Part shown: one piece after another, positions 29,305-39,928 of the stretch
How the letters are laid out: every line of letters begins with the position of its first letter
How positions within the stretch are numbered: the first letter of the stretch is position 1
DNA from: Halomonas cerina
Lineage (GTDB): Bacteria > Pseudomonadota > Gammaproteobacteria > Pseudomonadales > Halomonadaceae
Direction of reading: 5' to 3'
Length of the DNA: 64,000 bases
Assembly (NCBI RefSeq): GCF_014192215.1
Contig: NZ_JACHXP010000008.1
Coordinates: 1 to 64,000, forward strand
Notes under the pieces: generated by a model
Databases searched by the model: none
What the model saw: only the letters and a program-made list of their open reading frames with translations
Told to the model about the DNA's origin: nothing
Program-made: the position numbers and the translations under genes

Positions 29305-29514
29305 ATGAAACTCAAGACCAGCCCCGAGTGCCCCAAGTGCGGAAGCCGGAGCAAGCGCTTCCCACCGGGCCGCGAGGACCAGTATCACGTCTACTGCGAC
29401 GACTGTGACTACGATTTCGGCCGCTTCGACTACTTCCAGGCCCAGTTTCGCCACGCCGTCGAGGACCTCGAGGCTCGGCTCAAGGGCCGAGAAGGTGACG
29501 CCAGTACATCCTGA
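29305..29514 (+). CDS. Small zinc-ribbon protein, unknown function
   Basis: A 69-residue protein with CPKCGS and, about 24 residues later, CDDCDYDF: a two-CxxC zinc ribbon followed by an acidic/aromatic and helical tail. A strong GAGGAGG ribosome site decides the ATG. The gene stands alone between radD (divergent) and purL (convergent), with a strong terminator behind it. It could bind nucleic acid or a protein partner; nothing more can be said. Confidence 0.75.
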   Translation: MKLKTSPECPKCGSRSKRFPPGREDQYHVYCDDCDYDFGRFDYFQAQFRHAVEDLEARLKGREGDASTS

Positions 29515-29536
29515 TCATCCTGCACTCCCTGAGATG

Positions 29537-29567
29537 CCGATGCCCGGGCAAGCGTCCCGGGCATCGG
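29537..29567. terminator. Bidirectional terminator between the zinc-ribbon gene and purL
   Basis: A perfect 12-bp stem CCGATGCCCGGG / CCCGGGCATCGG with a 7-nt loop in the convergent gap. There is no U-tract, but the stem is strong. Confidence 0.75.
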
Positions 29568-29590
29568 TCTGTCACGGGGCGAGTCCGCGA

Positions 29591-32500
29591 TCAGCCGAGC
29601 CAGACGCGGGCGTTGCGAAACAGGCGCATCCAGGCGCCGTCCTTCGTCCATTCGGCGGGACGCCAGGAGTTGGTCACCGCCCGCACGACCCGCTCCGGGT
29701 GGGGCATCATGATGGTGACACGACCATCGGTGGTCGTCAGACCGGTGATGCCCGAGGGCGAGCCGTTGGGATTGGCTGGGTAGCGGGTGGTCACCTGGCC
29801 GTGGTTATCCAGGTAGCGTAGGGCGACCTGGCCGCTGCCCTGGATACTGCGCAGGTGGGCGCTGTCGCGGAACTCGGCGCGGCCCTCGCCGTGGGCCACG
29901 GCAATCGGCAGACGTGAACCTTCCATGCCGGCCAGCAGGATCGATGGACTCTCTTCCACCTGGACCATGGCCACCCGGGCCTCGAACTGCTCGGACTCGT
30001 TGCGCACGAAGCGCGGCCAGGCCTCGGCGCCAGGGATCAGCGCCTTGAGCTGGGCGAGCATCTGACAGCCGTTGCACACCCCCAGCGCGAAGCTGTCGTC
30101 GCGGCCGAAGAAGCCGGCGAACTGCTCCCGGGCGCGCGCGTTGAACAGCACCGACCGGGCCCAGCCGCCGCCGGCGCCCAGCACGTCACCATAGGAGAAG
30201 CCGCCACAGGCCACCAGCCCCTTGAAGTCCTCCAGACGCACGCGTCCTTCGAGGATATCGCTCATATGCACGTCCACGGCTTCGAAGCCAGCATGATCGA
30301 AGGCCCAGGCCATCTCCAACTGGCCGTTGACCCCCTGCTCGCGCAGCACCGCCACCGGGGGCCTGGCGGTATTGACGAAGGGTGACGCGATGTCCTCGTT
30401 TACCTCGAAGGTCGGGCTCGCCGAGAGGCCCGGATCGCGGCCATCGAGCAGGCCGTCGAACTCGCTCTTGGCGCAGTCGGGGTTATCGCGCAGCGCCTGC
30501 ATGCGGTAGCTGGTCTCGACCCAGGTGCGCTGGGCCAACAGCCGGGTGGTCTCGAGCAGCGGCTCCTCGAACAGCGTGACGCGCACCTGATCGTCGTAGC
30601 GCGGCCGGGCGATGACCCCGCAGGTCTCGATCCCGGCGGCGGCGAACTGCGCCAGCACGTCCTCGGTATATTGGCGGTTCACCTGGATCACCGCACCCAG
30701 TTCCTCGGCGAACAGGGCATCGACCGCCTCGACGGCCTCATCGATCAGCCAGTCGAGCTTGATCTCCAGGCCCGCGTGGGCGGCGAAGGCCATCTCCAGC
30801 AGGGTTACCAGCAAGCCGCCATCGCTGCGGTCGTGGTAGGCCAGCAGCCGGCCCTCGGCGTTCAGGCCCTGGATCACCGCGAAGAACGCCTTGAGGTCTT
30901 CCGCGTCGTCCAGGTCGGGGCAGGCGTCGCCCACCTGGCCGTAGACCTGGGCCAGGGCCGAGCCCCCCAGGCGGTTCTGGCCGCCGCCCAAGTCGATTAG
31001 GATCAAGTCGGACTCGTCCTGCTCCAGATTGATCTGCGGGGTGAGGGTCCCCAGCGCATCGGTAACCGGGGCGAAGCCGGTGACCGACAGCGACAGCGGC
31101 GAGGTGACGCTCTTTTCCTCGACGTCGCCCTGGGCATTCTCCTCCTGCCAGGCGGTACGCATGGACATGGAGTCCTTGCCCACCGGGATGGCGATGCCCA
31201 GCGCCGGGCACAGTTCCATGCCCACCGCGTGCACGGCATCATACAGGGCCTGGTTCTCGCCGGGATGGTCGGCGGCGCTCATCCAGTTGGCGGAGAGCTT
31301 GATGTCACCGAGCTTCTCGATGGGCGCGGCGGCCAGGTTGGTGATGGCCTCGGCCACCGCCAGGCGGGCGCTGGCCGCGGGGTCGATGAGCGCCACCGGG
31401 GGGCGCTCGCCCATGGCCATGGCCTCGCCGGCATGGGTATCGAAACTGGCCGTGGTCACCGCCACATCGGCCACCGGCACCTGCCAGGGGCCGACCATCT
31501 GGTCACGGGCCACCTGGCCGGTGATGGAGCGGTCGCCGATGGTAATCAGAAAGCCCTTGGCGGCCACGGCAGGCAGGCGCAGCACCCGGTCCATGGCCTC
31601 GCGCAGGTCCAGGTTGTCGAGCATCACCCCGGACAGCGTATTGGTCCGGCGTGTGAACTCGCGCTGCATCCTGGGTGGCTTGCCGAACAGCACGCTCATC
31701 GGCAGGTCGACCGGCTGGCTCTCGAAATGGCCGTCGGTCACCGTCAGGTGGTGCGCCTCGCAGGCCTCGCCCACCACGGCATAGGGGCAACGCTCGCGCC
31801 GACACAGGGCGTCGAAGGTTTCCAGGTCCTCGGGGGCCACCGCCAGCACGTAGCGCTCCTGCGCCTCGTTGCACCAGATCTCCAGAGGGCTCATGCCCGG
31901 CTCGGCGTTGGGCACGGCGCGCAAATCGAAGCGCCCGCCACGCTCGCCGTCCTTGACCAGCTCCGGCAGGGCATTGGACAACCCGCCAGCGCCCACATCA
32001 TGGATGAAGCGGATCGGGTTGGACTCGCCCAGCGCCCAGCAGCGGTCGATGACCTCCTGGGCGCGGCGCTCGAGTTCGGGGTTATCGCGCTGCACCGAGG
32101 CGAAGTCCAGGTCGGCGCTTGAGGCGCCGGAGGCCATGGAGGAGGCCGCCCCACCGCCCAGGCCGATCAGCATGGACGGCCCGCCCATCACGATCAGCTG
32201 ACCGCCGACCGGGATCTCGCCCTTCTCAACATGGCCGTCGCGGATGTTGCCGTAGCCACCGGCGAGCATGATCGGCTTGTGGTAGCCGCGCCGCTCGATG
32301 CCGTCGCTGCCCAGCGCATCCTGCTCGTAGGTGCGGAAGACCCCGGCCAGGTTGGGACGGCCGAACTCGTTGTTGAAGGCGGCCCCGCCAATGGGCCCCT
32401 CGAGCATGATCTGAAGCGCCGACTGGATGCGCTCGGGCTTGCCATAGTCGAAGGCCTCCCAGGGCTGCACGAACTCGGGGATGCGCAGGTTGGAGACGGT

Positions 32501-33526
32501 GAAGCCGGTCAGCCCCGCCTTGGGCTTGCCGCCGATACCGGTGGCGCCCTCGTCGCGGATCTCACCGCCGGCGCCGGTGGCCGCGCCGGGATGCGGCGCG
32601 ATGGCCGTGGGATGGTTGTGGGTCTCCACCTTCATCAGCATCTGGATCGGCTCCCGGGACATGCCATAGGTGGCCCGCTCACCGGCCAGGCCGGCGAGCG
32701 GCATCGGGAAGAAGCGGCCGGCCTGGCTCCCGCGGATCACCGCCGCGTTATCGCTGTAGGCGGAGAGGATGTCCGTGGGCGAGCGCTCAAAGGTGTTCTT
32801 GATCATCTGGAACAGCGAGCGCGGCTGCGCCTCACCGTCGATCATCCAGTCGGCGTTGAAGATCTTGTGGCGACAGTGCTCGGAGTTGGCCTGGGCGAAC
32901 ATCATCAGCTCGACATCCGTGGGGTTGCGGCCCAGGTCGCGGAAGGCCTCGACCAGGTAGTCGATCTCGTCCTCGGCGAGCGCCAGCCCCAACGCGACGT
33001 TGGCGGTGGCCAGCGCCTCACGACCGCCCTTCAGGATATCCACGCTGCCCAGCGGCGCCGGCGCGTGGTGGGCGAAAAGCTTCGCCGCATCGCTGGCATC
33101 GGCCAGCACCGTCTCGGTCATGCGATCGTGCAGGGCGGCCTGGATCTGCTCGAAGGCGGCCTCGGAGAAGGTGCCCTCCACCTTGACGCGATAGGCAACG
33201 CCCCGTTCGATACGCCGCACCCGCGTCAAACCGCAGTTGCGGGCGATGTCGGTGGCCTTGGAGGACCAGGGTGACTGGGTACCGAGGCGTGGCACCACCA
33301 GGAACAGCTGGCCCTCGGGGCGGCCTTCCTCCTCCCGTACCGGACCATAATCGAGCAGTTGGGTCAGCCGCCGCTGCTCGTCGTCATCCAGGTCGGCCTC
33401 GTGGTCGACGAAGTGCACATGCTCGGCATACAAGGCCTCCACCTCGGGGACGGATTCACGCAGTGCGGCCAGCAGCTTGGCATGACGGAAAGCGGAAAGG
33501 GCGGGCGCACCTCGCAGTTCGAGCAT
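29591..33526 (-). CDS. purL: Phosphoribosylformylglycinamidine synthase
   Basis: A 1311-residue large-type PurL, which makes FGAM from FGAR, glutamine and ATP. An N-terminal PurS-like domain precedes two AIRS-like halves ([20 protein letters not shown] is the hallmark). The class I glutaminase domain at the C-terminus has its nucleophile in GVCNGCQM (about residue 1148) and the HPE triad in PHPERV. The ATG at 33526 ([11 protein letters not shown]) matches the family start; the open frame further upstream is not PurL-like. It is divergent from mltF and near tadA, as in E. coli. Confidence 0.97.
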   Translation of the reverse strand: MLELRGAPALSAFRHAKLLAALRESVPEVEALYAEHVHFVDHEADLDDDEQRRLTQLLDYGPVREEEGRPEGQLFLVVPRLGTQSPWSSKATDIARNCGLTRVRRIERGVAYRVKVEGTFSEAAFEQIQAALHDRMTETVLADASDAAKLFAHHAPAPLGSVDILKGGREALATANVALGLALAEDEIDYLVEAFRDLGRNPTDVELMMFAQANSEHCRHKIFNADWMIDGEAQPRSLFQMIKNTFERSPTDILSAYSDNAAVIRGSQAGRFFPMPLAGLAGERATYGMSREPIQMLMKVETHNHPTAIAPHPGAATGAGGEIRDEGATGIGGKPKAGLTGFTVSNLRIPEFVQPWEAFDYGKPERIQSALQIMLEGPIGGAAFNNEFGRPNLAGVFRTYEQDALGSDGIERRGYHKPIMLAGGYGNIRDGHVEKGEIPVGGQLIVMGGPSMLIGLGGGAASSMASGASSADLDFASVQRDNPELERRAQEVIDRCWALGESNPIRFIHDVGAGGLSNALPELVKDGERGGRFDLRAVPNAEPGMSPLEIWCNEAQERYVLAVAPEDLETFDALCRRERCPYAVVGEACEAHHLTVTDGHFESQPVDLPMSVLFGKPPRMQREFTRRTNTLSGVMLDNLDLREAMDRVLRLPAVAAKGFLITIGDRSITGQVARDQMVGPWQVPVADVAVTTASFDTHAGEAMAMGERPPVALIDPAASARLAVAEAITNLAAAPIEKLGDIKLSANWMSAADHPGENQALYDAVHAVGMELCPALGIAIPVGKDSMSMRTAWQEENAQGDVEEKSVTSPLSLSVTGFAPVTDALGTLTPQINLEQDESDLILIDLGGGQNRLGGSALAQVYGQVGDACPDLDDAEDLKAFFAVIQGLNAEGRLLAYHDRSDGGLLVTLLEMAFAAHAGLEIKLDWLIDEAVEAVDALFAEELGAVIQVNRQYTEDVLAQFAAAGIETCGVIARPRYDDQVRVTLFEEPLLETTRLLAQRTWVETSYRMQALRDNPDCAKSEFDGLLDGRDPGLSASPTFEVNEDIASPFVNTARPPVAVLREQGVNGQLEMAWAFDHAGFEAVDVHMSDILEGRVRLEDFKGLVACGGFSYGDVLGAGGGWARSVLFNARAREQFAGFFGRDDSFALGVCNGCQMLAQLKALIPGAEAWPRFVRNESEQFEARVAMVQVEESPSILLAGMEGSRLPIAVAHGEGRAEFRDSAHLRSIQGSGQVALRYLDNHGQVTTRYPANPNGSPSGITGLTTTDGRVTIMMPHPERVVRAVTNSWRPAEWTKDGAWMRLFRNARVWLG

Positions 33527-33683
33527 ATCCTGGAGCCTCTGAAAACGGGGGGAGTTCGGGGGCCGCGGCCGGCGGCAATGAGCGCACATGATACTGGAAA
33601 GCGCCGGGTGCGAGAAATCGGTGTTGGTGACAGCCACCGTCGCGCTGGTTATGGTGAAGGACTCATCGCTGCACATCGCCGAT

Positions 33684-36532
<2,849 letters not shown>

Positions 36533-36545
36533 GCCCTCGATCACA

Positions 36546-36575
36546 TTGGCAGAGCGGCATCGCCGGCAGTATCAT
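36546..36575 (+). promoter_or_regulatory. Promoter of tRNA-Thr
   Basis: TTGGCA (-35) and TATCAT (-10) are 18 bp apart, with the -10 box about 9 bp before the mature tRNA 5' end. The distance to the tRNA fits a short precursor leader. Confidence 0.6.
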
Positions 36576-36584
36576 GCCGGCAGC

Positions 36585-36664
<80 letters not shown>

Positions 36665-36672
36665 AACCAATG

Positions 36673-36711
36673 AAAACGGCCACTTAGCGAATCACGCCGG
36701 CGGCCGTTTTT
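36673..36711 (+). terminator. tRNA-Thr terminator supplied by the element
   Basis: AAAACGGCC and GGCCGTTTT pair around a 20-nt loop that contains TTAGCG, followed by a further T. It resembles the hairpin behind the right att (46709-46748) in stem, spacing and loop, so the element carries its own replacement for the tRNA terminator. Confidence 0.75.
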
Positions 36712-36726
36712 CGTTGCTTGGCTTCT

Positions 36727-36820
36727 AGGTAGCAAATAGGTAGCAGTCAGCGAAATCAGGCGGGCCAGGTAGCAACCGGCCGGCAGGTGGGCGCACCTTG
36801 CACACGGCACCCTGCTACCT
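36727..36820. repeat. AGGTAGCA sites, left cluster (putative integrase arm sites)
   Basis: AGGTAGCA occurs at 36727-36734, 36738-36745 and 36767-36774, and inverted (TGCTACCT) at 36813-36820. The first pair lies in a 24-bp sequence identical to one just upstream of the integrase gene at the other end (46499-46522). Position beside the core att sites at both ends fits arm-type integrase or excisionase binding sites. Confidence 0.7.
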
Positions 36821-37948
36821 GTCCGGCATCAGCGGCCCTTTTCAGCCTGCCCGGTGCGGATCGCCTGGGCTGCCCTGCCAGGGGTAGGGGGCCAGGTGCG
36901 GCTGGCGCTTGAGCATAACGCCGGCCACCAGCCGCTCAGCCGGAAAAACTGGGTTAGCGATTCAAGACAAGTGCCGCCCCGGTGGCTGGCGCCAGCGGCT
37001 CAAGAATCGGCCCGCCCCCTGCCCTGCCGGGAAAAAATCTCTTATTTCGCGGGCATGAAAAACTGACGGGGGCGGCGGTGTCCGGGCCTTGGCGCTCCAG
37101 GTATTCGACCTCCCCCTACCCTGCCGGCGCGTTGGCTTTTGACTACCAGCGGGCAGACTGACGTTTTCTGACGCAGCGGCCTCGCCTGTCAGGTAGTCCA
37201 ACGAGTAGGGTCCACTTCAGGTCACAGATACAAGTTTTGCCTAGTAGCGGTACGCGCCGCCGGGTGCGTACCTATGGTGCGTACCAGCCGTGCGAACCAA
37301 AGCCGCGAACCAGCGCCTCAACAAACCTCAACATCAAATCGGCAGCTTCGGCACCTCGAAACCGCTCAACCATGCAGGTTTGCGTCAGGTGGTGGTGGCG
37401 AACATGAAACGCCGAAAAAAGGTCGCGGGCCGGGACTCGGCGCCCCCGTGGCCGGTGGGATGGGTGCCAGCCAGTACCTTGGATTTCTCCAGCGCCCTGG
37501 CCCGACCAGTTCCGGTTGTCGGATCGGCGCCAGCCCAGCAGCGGCGCGGGCTCGGCCATCAGCAGCAGGCGGAAGCGGAAACGAAACGAAACGGCATACG
37601 CCGTACATAGCGCGCGCTCGGGCCTCGACGCCCCCTCAAGGCCGGGTAGGGGCGGGAGCACCTTATATATCAGAAATGTCTTACATTATCTCGCCCCGCC
37701 CAGTGCCATGCTGGTACCGGCGCCTTGAATCGCGGCTTTTGTCGCCTACGGGACACGCCCAGCGGACAGCAGCACGGCCACGGACGGACGGCCCATCAGC
37801 GGGCACCGATGTTAGGTTTTGTTAGGTAGCTGGCGCCCTCGCCATGTCAACATTTGTCAGCATGCTGGCGCCTTGGCCGGCGCGTGAAGGTGGTGCGTGA
37901 CGCCCGCGCGCGTACTGGTATGAAAATCATCAGACGGCCAGGCACAGC
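36821..37948. other. Gene-free left end of the element
   Basis: About 1.1 kb without a convincing gene. Open frames exist on both strands but their translations are Pro/Arg/Ala/Gly-rich and lack ribosome sites. Structure seen: a 13-bp iteron-like array at 37264-37315, an inverted partial copy GGTACGCGC at 37249-37257, one GGGACACG at 37750-37757, two GTTAGGT units 10 bp apart (37811-37827) and two GCTGGCGCC units (37829, 37864). The stretch to about 37135 is homologous to 46702-47015, outside the right att. A replication or packaging origin is a reasonable guess. Confidence 0.6.
37264..37315. repeat. 13-bp iteron-like tandem array
   Basis: Four consecutive units start at 37264, 37277, 37290 and 37303: GTGCGTACCTATG, GTGCGTACCAGCC, GTGCGAACCAAAG, CCGCGAACCAGCG. 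The first nine positions are conserved and the last four vary. A reverse-oriented GGTACGCGC lies 15 bp upstream. Exact 13-bp spacing puts sites on a regular helical pattern, as for iterons bound by a replication initiator or a repressor. Confidence 0.65.
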
Positions 37949-37949
37949 A

Positions 37950-37973
37950 AAGGCGCCCAGCCTGGGGCGCCCT
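37950..37973 (-). terminator. Terminator of the element's minus-strand gene string
   Basis: GGCGCCC / GGGCGCC (7-bp stem, 6-nt loop) followed by TTT on the minus strand, 40 bp beyond the stop of the last gene. Confidence 0.7.
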
Positions 37974-38010
37974 TGATAAATCTTGATTGTTTTTCAAGCT
38001 ACCGGCCCTT

Positions 38011-38205
38011 TTAGGGGCTCACGAAATCATCAGACTGGCATCGCGCCAGCTCTCGCTCGATGGCCAGGCGCACGAACTCGGCGCGGTTACGGTGGCCATG
38101 GTGCCGCCCTTGGGTCATCAGTTGGTCGATAGTCGTCACCAGCTCAGCCTCGACACTCACTATCAGGCGCACGGGCCGGGCCAACCGCCTAGGATTCTTG
38201 CTCAT
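38011..38205 (-). CDS. Ribbon-helix-helix DNA-binding protein
   Basis: A 64-residue basic protein. RPVRLIVSVEAELVTTIDQL followed by RNRAEFVRLAIERELAR has the beta-strand/helix/helix pattern of MetJ/Arc (CopG-like) proteins. GGAGAGGAG precedes the ATG. The ATG overlaps the stop of a 49-codon ORF as ATGA, and it is the last gene of the element's gene string. Candidate role: repressor or copy-control protein, possibly binding the nearby iteron array. Confidence 0.75.
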   Translation of the reverse strand: MSKNPRRLARPVRLIVSVEAELVTTIDQLMTQGRHHGHRNRAEFVRLAIERELARCQSDDFVSP

Positions 38206-38351
38206 AGGGTCGGCTCCTCTCCAATATCGTGAGACAAGTCTACCTCGGCCAGCGTCAGGTCTAGCGGGGGCAGGGTGTCCAGGTCGATAGCCGGCGGATC
38301 CAGGTTGATGCCGCTTTTTTCTAGTCGGGAAGAATCATCATTGCCACTCAC
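38202..38351 (-). CDS. Acidic 49-residue micro-ORF coupled to the RHH gene
   Basis: A GTG-started frame whose stop overlaps the RHH ATG by four bases. The product is strongly acidic with repeated hydrophobic-Asp-Leu steps (INLDPPAIDLDTLPPLDL). No ATG and no clear ribosome site precede it, which weakens the call. The overlap pattern repeats that of the other genes of the element. An acidic partner next to a basic RHH protein would fit an anti-repressor or a partner protein, but this is only inference. Confidence 0.45.
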   Translation of the reverse strand: MSGNDDSSRLEKSGINLDPPAIDLDTLPPLDLTLAEVDLSHDIGEEPTL

Positions 38352-38438
38352 CAGCAGCCGGCAGCATGGTTTTCCCCAGGTCGTTCTGCAATGAAGCTTA
38401 TGGCCCCAATTTTACTGCTTTACTGTGAGGAGGCACTA

Positions 38439-39194
38439 TCACAGCTCATGCGTTCCTTCTTGGATTTCGGTTGGCATATCCTCCTTTTCTAGATAGCCTT
38501 TTCTCGCGAGACGGTAATAGAAGGTCTGATACTTTAGAGCATAATACTTTGACAGCACAGAGTTCTCGGCCAGCTCATCATGCTTTTCGAGATATAGCCT
38601 AAGATTTGTCAACATTATTGCGGCCATAGATGCTGTATCCCAAGCCTTAACTGACTCATCTTCCTCTGGGTCAATGTCAAATCCATTCATAATTGCTTCT
38701 TGCCGCGGACCAAATTTTTTACATTCAGGCAATTTATTCCACTCGCGCCCCCCTACATCTTTTAGCAAGTCAAAGACTGTCTTAGCATGGCAACCCTTCC
38801 CTGCTTTTACCTGAACAGCCCTGCTCTTAGCAAGTTCATTCAAATCCCGATCAAGACGATCAACAACTTGAAAAATACCTGTTTTTTCCGCATCTCTTTT
38901 CAAAGAACTAAGCTGCTCTTCTTGTATTTTAAGTTGTTCCTTTTGGTTTTTAAGCTGCTCCTCTTGTTGTTTAATGAGATAATTCTGCTGCCCCAACGTT
39001 CGAAGGAAGGCCATCAACGAAATAAGAGCAATGATGGGTGTCATGACCCCACCGTAATAGATGGCGAACTGCACGATATCATCGGCCGCTAGCATATCAA
39101 GGTGCGTGTCCTCGAAGAGCCAGAACCAAAGCAATGCTGCTAGAATAAGAATAAGAATAGCGACATTTCTTATATTAAAATGCGATTGCACCAT
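38439..39194 (-). CDS. AT-rich membrane protein with coiled coil, abortive-infection-like architecture
   Basis: A 251-residue protein. Two N-terminal membrane helices (about residues 10-30 and 42-66) are followed by a glutamine/lysine/glutamate-rich coiled coil (about 68-105, KQQEEQLKNQKEQLKIQEEQL) and a C-terminal cytosolic domain ending near KYQTFYYRLARKG. This layout matches putative phage abortive-infection proteins (putAbiC group), though no diagnostic motif is certain. Base composition is clearly more AT-rich than the replication genes around it, so it looks like separately acquired cargo. Defence is a guess from architecture and context. Confidence 0.55.
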   Translation of the reverse strand: MVQSHFNIRNVAILILILAALLWFWLFEDTHLDMLAADDIVQFAIYYGGVMTPIIALISLMAFLRTLGQQNYLIKQQEEQLKNQKEQLKIQEEQLSSLKRDAEKTGIFQVVDRLDRDLNELAKSRAVQVKAGKGCHAKTVFDLLKDVGGREWNKLPECKKFGPRQEAIMNGFDIDPEEDESVKAWDTASMAAIMLTNLRLYLEKHDELAENSVLSKYYALKYQTFYYRLARKGYLEKEDMPTEIQEGTHEL

Positions 39195-39238
39195 ATTGAC
39201 ATTACCCCCGGTAACACAATCTCGTTATGGGATTGATT

Positions 39239-39928
39239 CTAGCAGCCAGCACCTATCAGAAAAGCATTAGCGGTCCGCCTGCCGGCATTGGCGCGACGGT
39301 GGACCTGGGACTCGGCAGCGGCAGCAGCGGCCCACGCCTCAACGTAGCGATGGGCCAGGCGCATGGCCTCGGCATCGGACCGGGCGGCCAGGTGGTGCAG
39401 CAGATAGCGGCGGTCATCCGGCACCAGCTCGCAGTGCCGGGCGATATGCGCCAGCCAGGGCGCCACGGGCTCAACGCGGCTCGCTGCCGGCGCCTGGGCA
39501 TCAGTGGAAGCCGGTGGCTCAGGGTAGGCCGGCCATACCGCCTTGGCGGCCTCCAGCGCCTTAGCATTACTTAGCAAGCGGTGGGCCTGCCGGCGGGCGG
39601 CCTCCACGTCGGGGGCCACCTCGAAGGCGTCGTCTATTACGGCCACCAGCTCGGCCCGTACCTGCCGGCTCAGGGGCGCCAGCGTCTCGCGTAGGCGATG
39701 CGCCAGCGCCGGCCCAAGGTCGCGGCCCGCGTCAGCCAGGGCGGCCAGCAGCGTCTCGACCTCATGCGCCGGGCCGGCCCTGCCCTGCCCCGCCTGCCTT
39801 TCATGGTGTCCCATGTGTCCCACGTGTCCCATTCGCTCAACCGTGCGGGCTGGCGCCGGGACACGTGCGGGACACGTTGCGGGGCCAGGTGTCCCAGCGA
39901 AGGCACGATAAACATCGTCCAGGCTCAT
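39239..39928 (-). CDS. Unknown protein downstream of the DUF927 gene
   Basis: A 229-residue Ala/Arg/His-rich protein with no recognised domain. The middle (about residues 55-140) is predicted helical. Its start overlaps the DUF927 stop as ATGA, so the two are coupled. The first 40 codons lie over a cluster of TGGGACAC repeats and translate to GHVGHMGHH, which looks like a by-product of the DNA repeats. A role in replication is possible from position alone. Confidence 0.6.
   Translation of the reverse strand: MSLDDVYRAFAGTPGPATCPARVPAPARTVERMGHVGHMGHHERQAGQGRAGPAHEVETLLAALADAGRDLGPALAHRLRETLAPLSRQVRAELVAVIDDAFEVAPDVEAARRQAHRLLSNAKALEAAKAVWPAYPEPPASTDAQAPAASRVEPVAPWLAHIARHCELVPDDRRYLLHHLAARSDAEAMRLAHRYVEAWAAAAAAESQVHRRANAGRRTANAFLIGAGC
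39806..39896. repeat. TGGGACAC repeat cluster 1 (six copies, 9-bp triplet)
   Basis: GTGTCCCA occurs at 39806, 39815 and 39824 (exact 9-bp period) and at 39889. The inverse GGGACACG occurs at 39858 and 39869. The cluster lies inside the 5' end of the unknown gene after DUF927. A mirror-image cluster lies in the DUF927 gene at 41712-41802. Confidence 0.8.

Noticed and set aside
33588..33683. Longer N-terminus for mltF
   Set aside because: The added residues do not look like a signal peptide; the start at 33684 gives a better anchor.
37366..37661. Minus-strand frame with a WSGQG segment (DNRNWSGQG), reminiscent of the H-NS C-terminal loop
   Set aside because: The next conserved residues would need a frame change, no ribosome site is seen and the surrounding translation is Arg/Pro-rich. 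It was not kept as a gene.
37274..37825. Plus-strand frame of 183 codons across the gene-free left end
   Set aside because: Low-complexity Arg/Pro/Gly/Ser product typical of antisense GC-rich frames; part of it lies over the iteron-like array. No start signal.
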